Source: Desulfobacteraceae bacterium (GTDB lineage Bacteria; Desulfobacterota; DSM-4660; Desulfatiglandales; B25-G16). From it: 14,894 nucleotides of DNA. The stretch's first letter is position 1. Each line of letters starts with the position of its first letter. The DNA lies in the NCBI GenBank assembly GCA_030615565.1, contig JAUWZC010000033.1, positions 1 through 14,894 on the forward strand, read 5' to 3'. The notes under the pieces are model-generated. The model had not been told where the DNA came from. It saw nothing but the letters and a program-made list of their open reading frames with translations, and did no database searches. The translations under genes and the position numbers were made by a program. Positions 1-7,518 of the stretch are shown here, piece after piece.

Positions 1-1
1 G

Positions 2-409
2 GATGTTTATCAAAGCTCCTATAAAGCAATGCTTGCTGTGTTCAAACACATTTTGCCAGAGCTTCCAAAGGAAGAGGAATATGATCTAAAAGATCAACTC
101 AGACGTTCAGCCAAAGCAATTCCAAGATTAATAGCTGAAGGACATTCTAAAAGGCACCAGAAGAAAGGTTTTCAAAAATACCTTGACGATGCAATGGCAG
201 AATCAAATGAGACCATAGTTTCTCTAAGTCAAGCCAGGGACCTATATCCTCGCTATGTTAATATTAATATCTGTAATGAATTGATCGATACCTATGATAA
301 AGCTAGTCGCCAATTGTATAACTTATCACTTGCTTGGACAAAATTCAGCCAGCGCAAGGAGAGGCCCAACCGAGAGACGACAGACGAAACGAGCAGCGCA
401 ACCGAATAA
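2..409 (+). CDS. Four helix bundle protein (23S rRNA intervening-sequence type), 5' partial
   Basis: The frame is open from base 2 and runs through the ATG at 29. The residues before that ATG (DVYQSSYKA) fit the first helix of the family, so the gene very probably starts outside the window and ATG 29 is internal. Recognisable family features are the stretch PKEEEYDLKDQLRRSAKAIP followed by LIAEG and a helical remainder with two further amphipathic helices. Members are small helical proteins first found inside 23S rRNA intervening sequences; related folds occur as accessory proteins of diversity-generating retroelements. Their cellular function is not established. The last 20 or so residues are rich in R, E, T and S and are encoded by repeat-like DNA (about 350-410) resembling part of the gap at 12455-12595, so the reading frame may have been extended into a repeat. 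No rRNA gene or reverse transcriptase is nearby. Confidence 0.75.
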   Translation, partial: DVYQSSYKAMLAVFKHILPELPKEEEYDLKDQLRRSAKAIPRLIAEGHSKRHQKKGFQKYLDDAMAESNETIVSLSQARDLYPRYVNINICNELIDTYDKASRQLYNLSLAWTKFSQRKERPNRETTDETSSATE

Positions 410-509
410 CTAATAACGGATAGATAAAACGACATTAAAATTTGTGAAAGTGAAGGCAGCTATACCCATCCCACCAAACTTTGCCCATTTTAAACCTTAG
501 GCACTTAGA

Positions 510-3500
510 ATGCGTTTTATAGCAGACCTTCATATTCATTCTCATTATTCCATTGCTACCAGCAGCAGTCTTACCCCGGAGAATTTGGATCTCTGGGCAC
601 GCCGTAAGGGAATCCAGGTTATTGGAACAGGCGATATATTTCATCCAGGCTGGTATAAGGATATGAAAGAGAAGCTGATACCGGCGGAGGATGGACTCTT
701 TAGACTCAAAGATGAATATTGCATAAAAAAAGACTACCTTCTTCCTTTATCTGCACAACCAGTCAGGTTTATTCTTTCTGGGGAGATAAGCAGTATCTAT
801 AAAAAAAATGGTAGGGTCAGAAAGGTGCATAATCTTATCTTATCCTCATCATTTGATGCGGTAAAGAAGATACAAAGCAAGCTGGAAACAGTGGGGAATA
901 TCTCCTCTGATGGAAGGCCTATACTTGGGATACCCTCAAGGGATTTGTTAGAGATAGCCTTGGAGGCAGGTGGTGACACAGTTCTTATTCCCGCCCATAT
1001 ATGGACTCCATGGTTTTCTGTGCTTGGAGCAAAAAGCGGCTATGATACTATTGAAGAATGTTTTGATGATCTTACAGAACACATCTTTGCAGTTGAGACC
1101 GGGCTCTCATCCGATCCATCTATGAATTGGCTCTGTGCATTTTTAGATAGATATACGCTGGTTTCTAACTCAGACGCACATTCACCAGAGAAATTAGGCA
1201 GAGAGGCAAACATTTTTGATTCCGACCTTTCTTATCCCGGTATGATTGCTGCAATGAAAGGGGATAAAATACATAAATTTTTAGGAACAATAGAGTTCTT
1301 TCCACAGGAAGGGAAATATCATTTAGACGGACATAGAAAGTGTGGCATTCGCTGGACACCACAGCAGACAATAAAACACAAAGGAATCTGCCCTGTATGT
1401 GGCAAGAAGGTAACAGTAGGGGTATTGAATAGGGTTATGCAGCTTTCTGACCGGGTAAACCCGGCATTAAGGGATGAAAAAAAACCATTTTACTCCCTTA
1501 CTCCATTAAAGAATCTTATTGCAGAGATCAAAGGTGTTGGCGCAAACAGCAAAGCGGTGAATGAACATTATGAAGAACTTTTAGGTAAGGGAGGGGCAGA
1601 ATTCTCAATCCTCCTTGATCTTTCTTTTGAGCAGATTAAAGAGATTGGAGATGAAGTATTAGTAGAAGGTATCAGAAGGCTCAGGGACAGAGAGGTGTTT
1701 ATTGAGGAGGGATATGATGGTAAGTTTGGCCGGATAAAGGTTTTTTCCTCTGGAGAAATTCAGTCTCTCTCATCCCAGGTATCTTTTTTTGACCAGTCAT
1801 ATAAAAGGCCAGATAGAAAGAGTATAGACGTAGAAGATTTGCATATTCAAATCTCTGAAAAAAGACCGGGAGTTGTTGTAAAAGAAAGGGAAGGGCACTT
1901 TATAGAAACTGAGCATGGGATCTCAGTGAATCCCATACAAAAAGAGGCAGTAAATCACTATATGGGCCCTTGCCTGATTCTGGCAGGTCCAGGTACTGGA
2001 AAAACATTAATCTTAACAATGAGAATCATGCGTCTTATAACATATTGGGGGGTAGATCCTGCCAATATTCTAGCTATTACCTTTACCAATAAGGCAGCTG
2101 AGGAGATGAAAAAGAGGATAAAAGGCGCCTTTGATGATGAAAGCATAACAAAAGAGATTACCATCAGCACATTTCACTCATTTGGTTTGTCATTGCTAAA
2201 AGAGCATGCCCATAAATTTGGGAGATCACCAGAGTTTGCTATCTTTTGCGAAGATGAAGAGGCCTTTATTTTTAAATCATTTCTGGGCATAAAAAGCAGA
2301 GATCTCCATAGGGTTATAGAAGAGATAAGCTTTGCAAAAAACAGAATGCAAATACCTTCAGAGCTTGGGGATGATAAGCTGGTAAATCTATATGCTGCAT
2401 ATGAAGATAGGTTAAAAAAGGAAAATGCCTTTGATATTGATGATCTTGTTGTTTGTCCAGTTAGACTACTTAAAGATAATAGTGACTTTAGGGAACTAGT
2501 AAGAGGTAGATATCCTTGGATATGTATAGATGAATATCAGGATATAAACCTTGCCCAATATAATCTGATCAGGCTTCTTGCGCCTGAGAAGGACTCTAAT
2601 ATCTTCGCCATTGGCGACCCTGATCAGGCCATCTATGGCTTCAGAGGAGCTGACACCGCTTTTATCCAGCGATTTAAGGACGACTACCCAACTGGGGCAA
2701 TCTATGAGCTTAAAACATCATACCGATGTTCAAAAACAATCCTTGAGGCATCTGCTCAGGTTGTAAGGCCTCGGGGAAGAAGCAATTTATTAGAGGGGTT
2801 AGAAGAGGGTGTATCAATTGATATTTGCGAGTTTTCTACTGCCAAAAGTGAGGCAGAGTTTGTGGCAAGAACTATAGAAAAACTGATGGGAGGGGTCAGG
2901 TTTTTCTCTTTTGATAGCCAGATTACCGATGGCAGTGAGGAAAGCGAGGCAACCTCTTTTTCTGACTTTGGCGTTTTGTTCAGGCTTTCAAGAATGGCCC
3001 CAGATATTATTAAGGCAATGAATGATCATGGTATCCCCTTTCAGCTTGTTGGGGAAGAGCCGTTTTTCAAGCAGGAGCCAGTAAGTACCATTATAGATAT
3101 CCTCCGCCTTATTACAATGCCCTCAAATAACTTATTGATTCAAAGACTAAAGGAAAAACAGGTCAAAGGATTATCTGAATCCGCCCTTTTGGAAATAAAA
3201 AGGAATACAAACATACAATCAATAGAAGAATATATCAGGGAAATAATTACTCTATTTCTCCCTGAAATCATAGTATCTCACAAAGATGCTATTGAAAGGC
3301 TCCTGTCCCTGTCTAAGGAATATGGTCCGGACCTTTCTTCATTTCTCTCCTTGTTGCAACTAGGGAGCCCTGCTGATACCTACAATAGGTTAACAGAGCA
3401 GGTTGCCCTCATGACAATCCATGCAGCAAAGGGCCTGGAATTTTCTCACGTTTTTATCATAGGCTGCGAAGATAGTCTCCTGCCATACACACTCTTTACA

Positions 3501-3731
3501 AAAAATGCCTCTGACATTGAGGAGGAAAGGAGGCTCTTGTATGTGGGTATGACAAGGGCTAAAAGGGCGCTTTTTTTATCACATGCAAAAAAAAGAAATC
3601 TTTTTGGTAACTGGTTAAACCTGCCTATTTCCCCATTTTTAAACAATATTAAAGAAGAGTTAATTAAGAGGGGCAAGTTAGAGAAAGGAAAAAAGAAGGT
3701 AAAGGATAAACAGCTTTCTCTATTTTCTTAA
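510..3731 (+). CDS. Endonuclease Q-like PHP nuclease fused to UvrD/Rep-type helicase
   Basis: The N-terminal part (residues 1-425) matches the endonuclease Q/TIGR00375 family: PHP metal-site residues H8, H10, D42, H45, E92, H163, D222 and H224, then a zinc knuckle with C278, C294 and C297, then a helical segment. In archaea and some Bacillus this enzyme nicks DNA 5' of deaminated bases and abasic sites. From about residue 466 a complete SF1A helicase follows: Q477, Walker A AGPGTGKT 492-499, DEYQD 674-678, GDPDQAIYGFRG from 702, HAAKGLEF from 971 and YVGMTRA 1011-1017. Both halves look catalytically intact, so a single polypeptide could nick at damage and unwind from the nick (inference). ATG 510 starts directly at the conserved MRFIADLHIHSHYS; only a weak AGG lies upstream. 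At 1073 aa it is about the sum of the two families. It stands alone, with the next gene 72 bp away. It could equally serve general repair or defence. Confidence 0.9.
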   Translation: MRFIADLHIHSHYSIATSSSLTPENLDLWARRKGIQVIGTGDIFHPGWYKDMKEKLIPAEDGLFRLKDEYCIKKDYLLPLSAQPVRFILSGEISSIYKKNGRVRKVHNLILSSSFDAVKKIQSKLETVGNISSDGRPILGIPSRDLLEIALEAGGDTVLIPAHIWTPWFSVLGAKSGYDTIEECFDDLTEHIFAVETGLSSDPSMNWLCAFLDRYTLVSNSDAHSPEKLGREANIFDSDLSYPGMIAAMKGDKIHKFLGTIEFFPQEGKYHLDGHRKCGIRWTPQQTIKHKGICPVCGKKVTVGVLNRVMQLSDRVNPALRDEKKPFYSLTPLKNLIAEIKGVGANSKAVNEHYEELLGKGGAEFSILLDLSFEQIKEIGDEVLVEGIRRLRDREVFIEEGYDGKFGRIKVFSSGEIQSLSSQVSFFDQSYKRPDRKSIDVEDLHIQISEKRPGVVVKEREGHFIETEHGISVNPIQKEAVNHYMGPCLILAGPGTGKTLILTMRIMRLITYWGVDPANILAITFTNKAAEEMKKRIKGAFDDESITKEITISTFHSFGLSLLKEHAHKFGRSPEFAIFCEDEEAFIFKSFLGIKSRDLHRVIEEISFAKNRMQIPSELGDDKLVNLYAAYEDRLKKENAFDIDDLVVCPVRLLKDNSDFRELVRGRYPWICIDEYQDINLAQYNLIRLLAPEKDSNIFAIGDPDQAIYGFRGADTAFIQRFKDDYPTGAIYELKTSYRCSKTILEASAQVVRPRGRSNLLEGLEEGVSIDICEFSTAKSEAEFVARTIEKLMGGVRFFSFDSQITDGSEESEATSFSDFGVLFRLSRMAPDIIKAMNDHGIPFQLVGEEPFFKQEPVSTIIDILRLITMPSNNLLIQRLKEKQVKGLSESALLEIKRNTNIQSIEEYIREIITLFLPEIIVSHKDAIERLLSLSKEYGPDLSSFLSLLQLGSPADTYNRLTEQVALMTIHAAKGLEFSHVFIIGCEDSLLPYTLFTKNASDIEEERRLLYVGMTRAKRALFLSHAKKRNLFGNWLNLPISPFLNNIKEELIKRGKLEKGKKKVKDKQLSLFS

Positions 3732-3738
3732 GTATGTC

Positions 3739-3767
3739 TTTAGATTTCTGGAAAAAACTAGTAAAAT
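3739..3767 (+). promoter_or_regulatory. Candidate sigma-70-like promoter for the small Cys protein
   Basis: TTTAGA (3739-3744) and TAAAAT (3762-3767) are separated by 17 bp in the short gap before the gene at 3804. The -10 matches 5 of 6 consensus bases and the -35 matches 4 of 6. This is a pattern match only, in AT-rich DNA where chance hits are common. Confidence 0.3.
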
Positions 3768-3803
3768 GAAATAATACATATAGCTCATAAGGTAAAAAGG
3801 CAC

Positions 3804-4109
3804 ATGAAGAACGATCAGGGAAACAGTCATAAGATAATATACCTTGAAAAGATTCGGAAGGCCAGAGGTGAAGAGCCGAACATTTTAGCTATCCTGAAAG
3901 ATACCAAAAGGATAGCCGAAGCTATACAAAAAAGGACTTGCGTTCTATGCGACTTGATGAAGATGTGTGTTAATAAAACCGGTCTCTGTGCTGCCTGTTA
4001 CCATAACCTTACACCTAAGGAGAAGAAGATTGCGGATGAAGAGGCGAGGCATAAAAAAGTTGAGTTTAAAGTAACCGATGACCGGTGGGGAAAAACAAAG
4101 TATCATTAA
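3804..4109 (+). CDS. Small cysteine-cluster protein, function unknown
   Basis: I do not recognise this 101-residue protein. It has a charged, probably helical N-terminal half (residues 10-44). A cysteine cluster follows with spacing C-x2-C-x5-C-x6-C-x2-C (C46, C49, C55, C62, C65), and the C-terminus is lysine-rich. The two CxxC pairs suggest a zinc-ribbon or treble-clef type site, with one extra cysteine. There is no signal peptide or membrane segment, so it is probably cytoplasmic. ATG 3804 is preceded by AAAAAGG at a usable distance, and the basic and cysteine-rich content argues for a real gene rather than a chance frame. It ends 3 bp before the convergent methionine aminopeptidase gene. 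Nucleic-acid or protein binding is possible but unproven. Confidence 0.65.
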   Translation: MKNDQGNSHKIIYLEKIRKARGEEPNILAILKDTKRIAEAIQKRTCVLCDLMKMCVNKTGLCAACYHNLTPKEKKIADEEARHKKVEFKVTDDRWGKTKYH

Positions 4110-4112
4110 TGG

Positions 4113-4952
4113 TTAATCAAACGGTGTCAAAATCTCAAAACCGTTGTCTGTTACCAGAACTGTTTGTTCGAATTGGGCGGAAATACTCCCATCATCTGTA
4201 ACAACTGTCCAATTATCAGGAAGAACATGGAGGTTGTGTCTTCCAAGATTTATCATTGGCTCTATAGTAAATACCATACCAGGAACAAGTTGAATGCCCT
4301 GGCCTTTCTTGCCAAAATGGGGAACCTGTGGCGATTCATGAAACCCGAATCCAACACCATGACCCACATACTCTCTCACAACTGAACATCCTTGACCTTC
4401 TGCATATCTCTGAATAGCATAACCAATATCGCCAATCCGGTTTTTTGGTTTAACCTTGAGAATTCCAAGCTGAAGACACTCCCTGGCCACAGAAACTATC
4501 TTTTTGGCGTCTTTCCCTGCGGATCCAACAAAGAATGTTTTACTAGCATCTGCGTAATATCCCTCCAATATAGGAGTAACATCGATATTTATAATATCAC
4601 CATCCTCCAAAACAGTATCATCAGGTATTCCATGACAGATTACATTATTGATAGAAGTACAGACACTTTTGGGAAAGCCATTGTAATTAAGAGGAGCAGA
4701 TATGGCATTATTTTTTTTGGTAAATTCTTCTACAAGGGAGTTGATATATTTGGTTGTAATTCCTGGTTTTATATATTCCTCAACATGGTTGAGAATATCA
4801 ACTGCGAGCCTGCCGGCCTTTTGTATACCAATGATATCCTTCTTTTCCTTGAGCCTGATTTTGTAAAGAGTGTCGTACTGGGCTTTTATTTTCTTGAAGT
4901 CATAAGAAAGCCAAGGTTTTTTCAGCCTCCTCTTTAGCTTTTTATAGTTCAT
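4113..4952 (-). CDS. map: Type I methionine aminopeptidase
   Basis: This 279-residue protein removes the N-terminal methionine from new proteins in the cytosol. All five metal ligands of the pita-bread fold are present: D124 (NIDVTP), D135 (ADASKTF), H198 (GHGVGFGFHE), E231 (FTIEPMIN) and E262 (QFEQTVL). The catalytic histidines H107 (CHGIP) and H205 are also present. About 40 extra residues precede the core, starting with a very basic run (KKLKRRLKK) and then a helix resembling the linker found in chlamydial-type enzymes. Those carry an N-terminal SEC-C zinc motif; here the position is occupied by basic residues without cysteines. The start at 4952 has no strong Shine-Dalgarno. The gene is monocistronic, convergent with the small Cys protein and divergent from the Memo gene. 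Confidence 0.93.
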   Translation of the reverse strand: MNYKKLKRRLKKPWLSYDFKKIKAQYDTLYKIRLKEKKDIIGIQKAGRLAVDILNHVEEYIKPGITTKYINSLVEEFTKKNNAISAPLNYNGFPKSVCTSINNVICHGIPDDTVLEDGDIINIDVTPILEGYYADASKTFFVGSAGKDAKKIVSVARECLQLGILKVKPKNRIGDIGYAIQRYAEGQGCSVVREYVGHGVGFGFHESPQVPHFGKKGQGIQLVPGMVFTIEPMINLGRHNLHVLPDNWTVVTDDGSISAQFEQTVLVTDNGFEILTPFD

Positions 4953-5162
4953 ATTGAATCACTGATATGTTAAAATTTTAAGTCATTTTTTTGATTAAAC
5001 CAAAAGGATGATAGGGTAGACAGGATAGTTGGTCAAGAATTTTTGCAAAATCTCAGTGATTATTGGTTATAGTGCTCTTTCAGAGATAATGCTGACTTTA
5101 GCTGATTTGTTATATGGGATATGTGATGGGGAATTTAGGGCTGATATATTTTAGGACTTAAA

Positions 5163-6374
5163 ATGGATATAGAAAAGCTGAAATTAAGAGGGGATCTTGA
5201 TTTTTTTCCAGTACAATCTGATGGAAGAACCGTAATTATGATCCAGGACAGGCTTAGTCTGGTGGAGAAAGACATGTTAATTAGCCCTGAATTATACAAG
5301 CTCATGACAACATTGGACGGAAAAAGATCGATGAGGGATATTCAATTGGATCTAATTCGGCAGCAAGGAGGAAGTTTGGTATCAATTGATGAAGTTCAGG
5401 CCCTATTGGAAAAGCTTGACTCTTCTTATCTTTTGGACAGTCCCCGGTATAGAGAGGCGAGAAATGAGATCATTTCTGATTTTTCAGCCCAAAAGATAAG
5501 ATATTGTTCTCATGCAGGACTATCATATCCAAAACAGGAAGAAGAGTTAAGTGAGAGATTAGAAACTATTCTTGCCACACAGCAAGTTCCGTCACTTCCG
5601 GATGGAAAAATTACTGCTTTGATAGCCCCACATATAGATTTGGAGGCGGGTAAGAGGATTTATTCAATTGCATATCAGGCAATAAAAGGTGTTACTCCAG
5701 AAAGGATAATTATCTTAGGTGTTGGTCATTCTATGACAAAAGTAATGTTGTCATTGACCACAAAAATGTTTGAAACACCCTTAGGTAAGGTAAAAACCGA
5801 TAAAAAGATTGTAGGGGAACTAATGAAAGCAGGAAAAGATATACTTTCTGAAGACGATTTTGCCCATAGAGATGAGCATTCAATAGAGTTTCAACTCATT
5901 TTTCTGCAACATATCCTAAGGGATGTATCTTTTACTATAGTCCCTATCTTGTGCGGTTCTCTTATAGGATATTTGCCTGAATATAGCAGAGAGCGATATA
6001 AATCTATAGGGCATGATTTCTTAAGCACTTTAGCAGATCTCCTAAGAGATGATAGTACAATTGTAATAGCCGCAGTTGATCTCTCTCATGTTGGGCCAAA
6101 ATTTGGTCATGATATGCCAGCTTCCTTAATTATTAATGAGTCCGAGAGACATGATAGACAACTTTTACATTGTCTTTGTACTATGAATGCCGATGGTTTC
6201 TGGTCAGAGTCAAAAAGGATAAGAGATAAATATAATGTCTGTGGCTTTTCTGTGCTTGCCTGTCTTTTAGAAACACTTCCCCCGAGCCATGGGCACCTCT
6301 TAGATTATGAAATATTCAAGGAAGATCCTACCAGATCAGCAGTCAGTTTTGCTGCAGCTGTCTTCACAAGATAG
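5163..6374 (+). CDS. amrB: Memo-family protein (AmmeMemoRadiSam system protein B) with N-terminal extra domain
   Basis: Residues from about 112 to 403 form a Memo domain related to class III extradiol dioxygenases. The expected metal-site residues are visible: H157 (APHIDL), H189 (GVGHS), H239 (DEHSIEFQ), H309 (DLSHVG) and C360 (VCGFSV). Human MEMO1 uses equivalent His and Cys residues to bind metal ions; no bacterial function is settled. Prokaryotic members often sit with an AMMECR1 gene and a radical SAM gene, but neither is in this window. Residues 1-95 add a small domain whose SPELYKLMTTLDGKRSMRDI segment looks like the helical core of PqqD-like/winged-helix domains. ATG 5163 has AGGA upstream at about 6 nt spacing. 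The 403-residue length reflects the extension, since plain Memo proteins are around 270-300. No signal peptide is seen. Confidence 0.85.
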   Translation: MDIEKLKLRGDLDFFPVQSDGRTVIMIQDRLSLVEKDMLISPELYKLMTTLDGKRSMRDIQLDLIRQQGGSLVSIDEVQALLEKLDSSYLLDSPRYREARNEIISDFSAQKIRYCSHAGLSYPKQEEELSERLETILATQQVPSLPDGKITALIAPHIDLEAGKRIYSIAYQAIKGVTPERIIILGVGHSMTKVMLSLTTKMFETPLGKVKTDKKIVGELMKAGKDILSEDDFAHRDEHSIEFQLIFLQHILRDVSFTIVPILCGSLIGYLPEYSRERYKSIGHDFLSTLADLLRDDSTIVIAAVDLSHVGPKFGHDMPASLIINESERHDRQLLHCLCTMNADGFWSESKRIRDKYNVCGFSVLACLLETLPPSHGHLLDYEIFKEDPTRSAVSFAAAVFTR

Positions 6375-6451
6375 CCGAGCACGGTTAAAAAATTGGTGAG
6401 ATAGTGGATTAAAAAATTAACCATAGGGTATTGGAAGCTAATGTTAAAGGT

Positions 6452-7042
6452 TTAGGAAAAAGGCTGGTGATTAAATTTTTTGTAGGCAGAGTAAAGCCTT
6501 TGGCAGATAGTAATATAACCACCGATAACAAGTACCCATAAACCTAAAATGAGGTATTTGGAGAACAACAACATCAGAAATATAATGAGAACTCTTTCTG
6601 GTCTTTGCAAGAGGCCTATTGAGCCGAATTCCAGAAAGTTTTCTGCTTTTGCCTTGATATAGCTTGTAATCAAAGAGGCTATAAGGGCTAAGAGGGCAAG
6701 GAGAAAGACGTTTTTGTTCCCAACATTGAAGGCATAAAATATTATAGCAAACAGTATTGCACTATCAGAAAACCTATCCATTACCGAGTCAAGGAAGGCA
6801 CCGATGGGTTTAGCGCTGTTGTTCCTTCTGGCCAATGATCCGTCGAGGGCATCGAAAAGTGAGAAAAGCATAAAGAGAGAAGAACCTATTATCCAGTTTT
6901 CATAATATATTAAAATAGATGCCATAACTGTCCCAAAAAAGGCGATCATGGTTAGGTGGAAAGCTGTATAGTGATGCCTGATCAACAGGTCTACGAGAGG
7001 CCTTGATGCCTTTTCAAATGGCCCTTTAAGTACATGTATCAT
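6452..7042 (-). CDS. CDP-alcohol phosphatidyltransferase family membrane protein
   Basis: This 196-residue inner-membrane protein has five to six hydrophobic segments (about 28-48, 50-63, 93-107, 110-127, 148-160 and 163-180). The family signature DG-x2-AR-x8-G-x3-D-x3-D is complete: D64, D67, G68, A71, R72, G81, D85 and D89. Such enzymes transfer a phosphatidyl group from CDP-diacylglycerol to an alcohol in phospholipid synthesis. The downstream RPER motif (147-150) and overall size resemble the phosphatidylinositol-phosphate/archaetidylinositol-phosphate synthase branch more than PgsA or PssA, but the acceptor alcohol cannot be fixed from sequence. The gene stands alone, convergent with the Memo gene and divergent from the Vor cluster. 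An AAGGGA lies about 12 nt before ATG 7042, which is farther than usual. Confidence 0.88.
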   Translation of the reverse strand: MIHVLKGPFEKASRPLVDLLIRHHYTAFHLTMIAFFGTVMASILIYYENWIIGSSLFMLFSLFDALDGSLARRNNSAKPIGAFLDSVMDRFSDSAILFAIIFYAFNVGNKNVFLLALLALIASLITSYIKAKAENFLEFGSIGLLQRPERVLIIFLMLLFSKYLILGLWVLVIGGYITICQRLYSAYKKFNHQPFS

Positions 7043-7147
7043 TATTTCATTTTTCCCTTGCTAAATCTAGGTGCCCTACTATTTTTAGACAATAGTATTT
7101 TAAACTAAAGGTACTTTTAGGTCAAGCCAATGTTTTAACGGTGTATT

Positions 7148-7236
7148 TTTTCTTCTAAAATATTTAAATTAATGGAAATTGATTGACAGTCTTAAAATAA
7201 ACAACTATGTATTAACGCTTTAATTTTAGAAGAAAA
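7148..7236. repeat. Perfect 14-bp inverted repeat flanking the Vor promoter region
   Basis: TTTTCTTCTAAAAT at 7148-7161 is exactly reverse-complementary to ATTTTAGAAGAAAA at 7223-7236, with 61 bp between. The arms bracket a consensus TTGACA box and lie in the divergent gap between the phosphatidyltransferase and Vor genes. They could be two sites for one regulator or the foot of a long stem; the sequence alone does not decide. Confidence 0.6.
7183..7211 (+). promoter_or_regulatory. Candidate promoter of the Vor cluster
   Basis: A perfect TTGACA -35 box (7183-7188) is followed after 17 bp by TATGTA (7206-7211), a weak -10 match. The predicted start of transcription would fall just before the right arm of the 14-bp inverted repeat, where a bound repressor could block initiation (inference). 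Confidence 0.4.
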
Positions 7237-7275
7237 GGCTTATCCCTCATTAAAGAATCCAGATAAGATTGCATT

Positions 7276-7518
7276 ATGGCTACTAAATTAAAGAGAGGTT
7301 TTATAAAGATAGAAGCGGAATTGTGCAAAGGTTGCTATCTGTGTACATCAGTGTGTCCTCTCAATCTGATTTCAGTTTCTGGCAGTTTGAATCAGAAGGG
7401 TTATTATCCTGCTCAATATAATGAAAAAGGAATAGAGATTGAAAACCATTTGTGCAAAGGTTGTGCACTATGTGCCATAATATGTCCTGATCTAGCTATT
7501 GAGGTATATCGTGGGTAA
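7276..7518 (+). CDS. vorD: 2-oxoacid:ferredoxin oxidoreductase delta subunit (2x[4Fe-4S] ferredoxin)
   Basis: This 80-residue protein has two classical CxxCxxCxxxCP clusters: C17, C20, C23, C27 and C60, C63, C66, C70. It therefore carries two [4Fe-4S] centres that pass electrons from the catalytic subunits to external ferredoxin. Size and position, first in a delta-alpha-beta-gamma gene set, match the separate delta subunits of Vor/Kor/Por complexes. Its last codons overlap the proposed GTG start of the alpha gene by 8 nt, so the two are translationally coupled. No strong Shine-Dalgarno precedes ATG 7276. It is cytoplasmic and oxygen-sensitive by family knowledge. The gene symbol assumes the Vor assignment of the alpha subunit. 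Confidence 0.9.
   Translation: MATKLKRGFIKIEAELCKGCYLCTSVCPLNLISVSGSLNQKGYYPAQYNEKGIEIENHLCKGCALCAIICPDLAIEVYRG
7501..7504 (+). promoter_or_regulatory. Shine-Dalgarno deciding the alpha-subunit start
   Basis: GAGG lies inside the end of the ferredoxin gene, 6 nt before GTG 7511. It supports GTG 7511 over the in-frame TTG at 7499, which would place this site inside the gene. Confidence 0.6.

Noticed and set aside
4392..4937. 181-codon open frame on the plus strand
   Set aside because: It lies wholly antisense to the well-supported methionine aminopeptidase and its translation shows no family features.
6385..6418. Direct repeat TTAAAAAATT, twice at 24-bp spacing, in the convergent gap
   Set aside because: It is short, low-complexity and AT-rich, with no supporting structure.
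7025..7042. Two-codon upstream frame (ATG AAA TAA) overlapping the phosphatidyltransferase start as TAATG
   Set aside because: It has better ribosome-site spacing than the real start, but so short a frame is likely by chance in AT-rich DNA.
7499..7510. TTG start for the alpha subunit
   Set aside because: It would add four residues, lacks a ribosome site, and contains the GAGG that serves GTG 7511, where the protein begins as its family does.
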